Positions 6,191-6,882 of a stretch of DNA of 6,882 bases are shown in pieces (positions within the stretch are counted from its first letter, which is position 1; the number at the start of each line of letters is the position of its first letter). A model generated the notes under the pieces. The model had not been told where the DNA came from. It saw nothing but the letters and a program-made list of their open reading frames with translations, and did no database searches. Origin of the DNA: Planctomycetaceae bacterium (GTDB lineage Bacteria > Planctomycetota > Planctomycetia > Pirellulales > Pirellulaceae); assembly GCA_007124535.1 (NCBI GenBank), contig SLEY01000373.1, positions 1 to 6,882 on the forward strand, in the 5' to 3' direction. Position numbers and translations under genes: made by a program.

Positions 6191-6882
6191 CTAATCGTTC
6201 GGTTCCTCATCAGCCGGAGGATCCACGACCTCCTCCTCGTAAACCGGCTCATCCTTCTGCACCACACCCGAGTAATAGCGGACCGGCGCGCTGGTCGTCA
6301 CCGGCGCGTGATAGTACACGTGAACCGGGGCACTGGTGGTCACCGGACGATGCAGCGTGTGGCAACGGTGACGAATCCGCGGGGCACTCGTCGTGACCGG
6401 AGCGCTCGTCGTCACTGGGGCACTGGTCGTGACCGGGGCACTGGTGGTCACCGGACGATACACGCGAACCGGCGCGCTGGTGGTCACCGGCGCACTGGTC
6501 GTCACGGGACGATGGACGCGGACCGGCGCACTGGTGGTCACCGGGGCACTCGTCGTGACCGGCGCACTGGTGGTGATTGGGGCACTGGTGGTCACCGCCA
6601 CGCGATGGCGAGGGTGCCGCGCTACCACTCGGCGGGGGGCGCTGGTCGTGACCGGCGCGCTGGTCGTGACCGGGGCGCTGGTGGTCACCGGCGCGCTGGT
6701 AGTAATCGGGGCGCTGGTGGTCACCGGCACGTGGCGGACGACGCGGGCGCTGGTCGTCACCGGCGCGCTGGTCGTCACGGGGGCGCTGGTGGTGGCGGCA
6801 TAACGATGTCCCGCCTCCACCGGCCGCGAGCCGACCAGGACGGCGCTCATCGCCATCGCGGCCACCGCGGCCCATCCAAAAA
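6191..6882 (-). CDS. Secreted low-complexity repeat protein with 20 TTSAPV hexapeptides (5' end outside window)
   Basis: Function unknown; probably an exported structural or surface-associated protein. The visible frame begins FGWAAVAAMAMSAVLVGS, then RPVEA-GHRY, which reads as the hydrophobic core and cleavage region of a signal peptide (likely cut after VEA). An internal GTG at 6865 could serve as a start, but the frame stays open to the window edge and the hydrophobic run continues above it, so the true start is probably outside the window. Numbering from that GTG, residues 25-194 hold 20 copies of TTSAP(V/I/R), broken by short basic spacers such as RVVRHVPV, RRVVARHPRHRVAV, RVHRPV, RVYRPV, RIRHRCHTLHRPV and HVYYHAPV. 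The C-terminal 30 residues are acidic (KDEPVYEEEVVDPPADEEPND). A single Cys lies in the last long spacer. Copies use varied synonymous codons. No enzymatic motif is visible. A strong terminator follows. O-glycosylated stalk, matrix or cell-wall roles are guesses from composition. Confidence 0.75.
   Translation of the reverse strand, partial: FGWAAVAAMAMSAVLVGSRPVEAGHRYAATTSAPVTTSAPVTTSARVVRHVPVTTSAPITTSAPVTTSAPVTTSAPVTTSAPRRVVARHPRHRVAVTTSAPITTSAPVTTSAPVTTSAPVRVHRPVTTSAPVTTSAPVRVYRPVTTSAPVTTSAPVTTSAPVTTSAPRIRHRCHTLHRPVTTSAPVHVYYHAPVTTSAPVRYYSGVVQKDEPVYEEEVVDPPADEEPND
6284..6793 (-). repeat. 18-bp coding tandem repeat (TTSAPV) array
   Basis: Twenty units of an 18-bp repeat encode TTSAP plus V, I or R. 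They fall in runs of 3, 5, 4, 2, 4, 1 and 1 separated by 6-14 residue basic spacers. Third positions vary between units (ACC/ACG, AGT/AGC, GCC/GCG, CCG/CCC, GTC/GTG) while the peptide stays nearly constant. This suggests selection on the protein as well as repeat turnover. Confidence 0.9.

Noticed and set aside
6393..6803. Plus-strand open frame of 136 codons encoding repeated ALVVTG.
   Set aside because: It is the exact antisense of the TTSAPV array; an 18-bp unit without stops keeps several frames open. It has no Shine-Dalgarno or signal, and the minus-strand frame has the signal peptide, the acidic tail and a terminator.

Overview
The window is GC-rich and reads as chromosomal sequence from a planctomycete, probably of the Pirellulales type. 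That assignment rests on three things. One is a pair of very large membrane proteins carrying GldG/DUF4350-like soluble domains. Another is a secreted, low-complexity Thr/Ser/Ala/Pro repeat protein. The third is the intergenic palindromic repeat 'gcatcgttcccacgc...', a type I associate with planctomycete genomes. It is an inference; no rRNA or other phylogenetic marker is present. All four supported genes are on the minus strand, so transcription runs from high to low coordinates. I see no credible gene on the plus strand; the long plus-strand open frames are shadows of GC-rich minus-strand genes.

In transcriptional order: (1) 6882-6191 is the 3' part of a secreted protein built from 20 copies of the hexapeptide TTSAPV with short basic spacers and an acidic tail. 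Its reading frame is still open at the window edge. A clear intrinsic terminator follows at 6142-6112. (2) 6111-5801 is an intergenic gap holding a roughly 164-bp imperfect inverted repeat (two 51-52 nt arms, each with two hairpins). (3) 5797-3077 and 3077-447 are two overlapping (TGATG), translationally coupled genes of 906 and 876 residues. They share one architecture: about eight N-terminal membrane helices, a ninth helix, a GldG/DUF4350-like soluble domain, two more helices, and a second such domain. They look like ancient tandem paralogues. The membrane part of the second one resembles exosortase/archaeosortase but lacks the family's catalytic cysteine. (4) 384-1, after a 62-nt gap without a terminator, is the N-terminal part of MnmA, the tRNA 2-thiouridylase. 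It carries an unusual Asp-Thr repeat insertion and runs off the window.

The two large membrane proteins very probably work together, perhaps as a heteromeric envelope complex, because they are coupled and have parallel domain layouts. Nothing in the sequence fixes their biochemical role. mnmA may be co-transcribed with them by position but has no obvious functional link. The repeat protein is insulated from the operon by its terminator.
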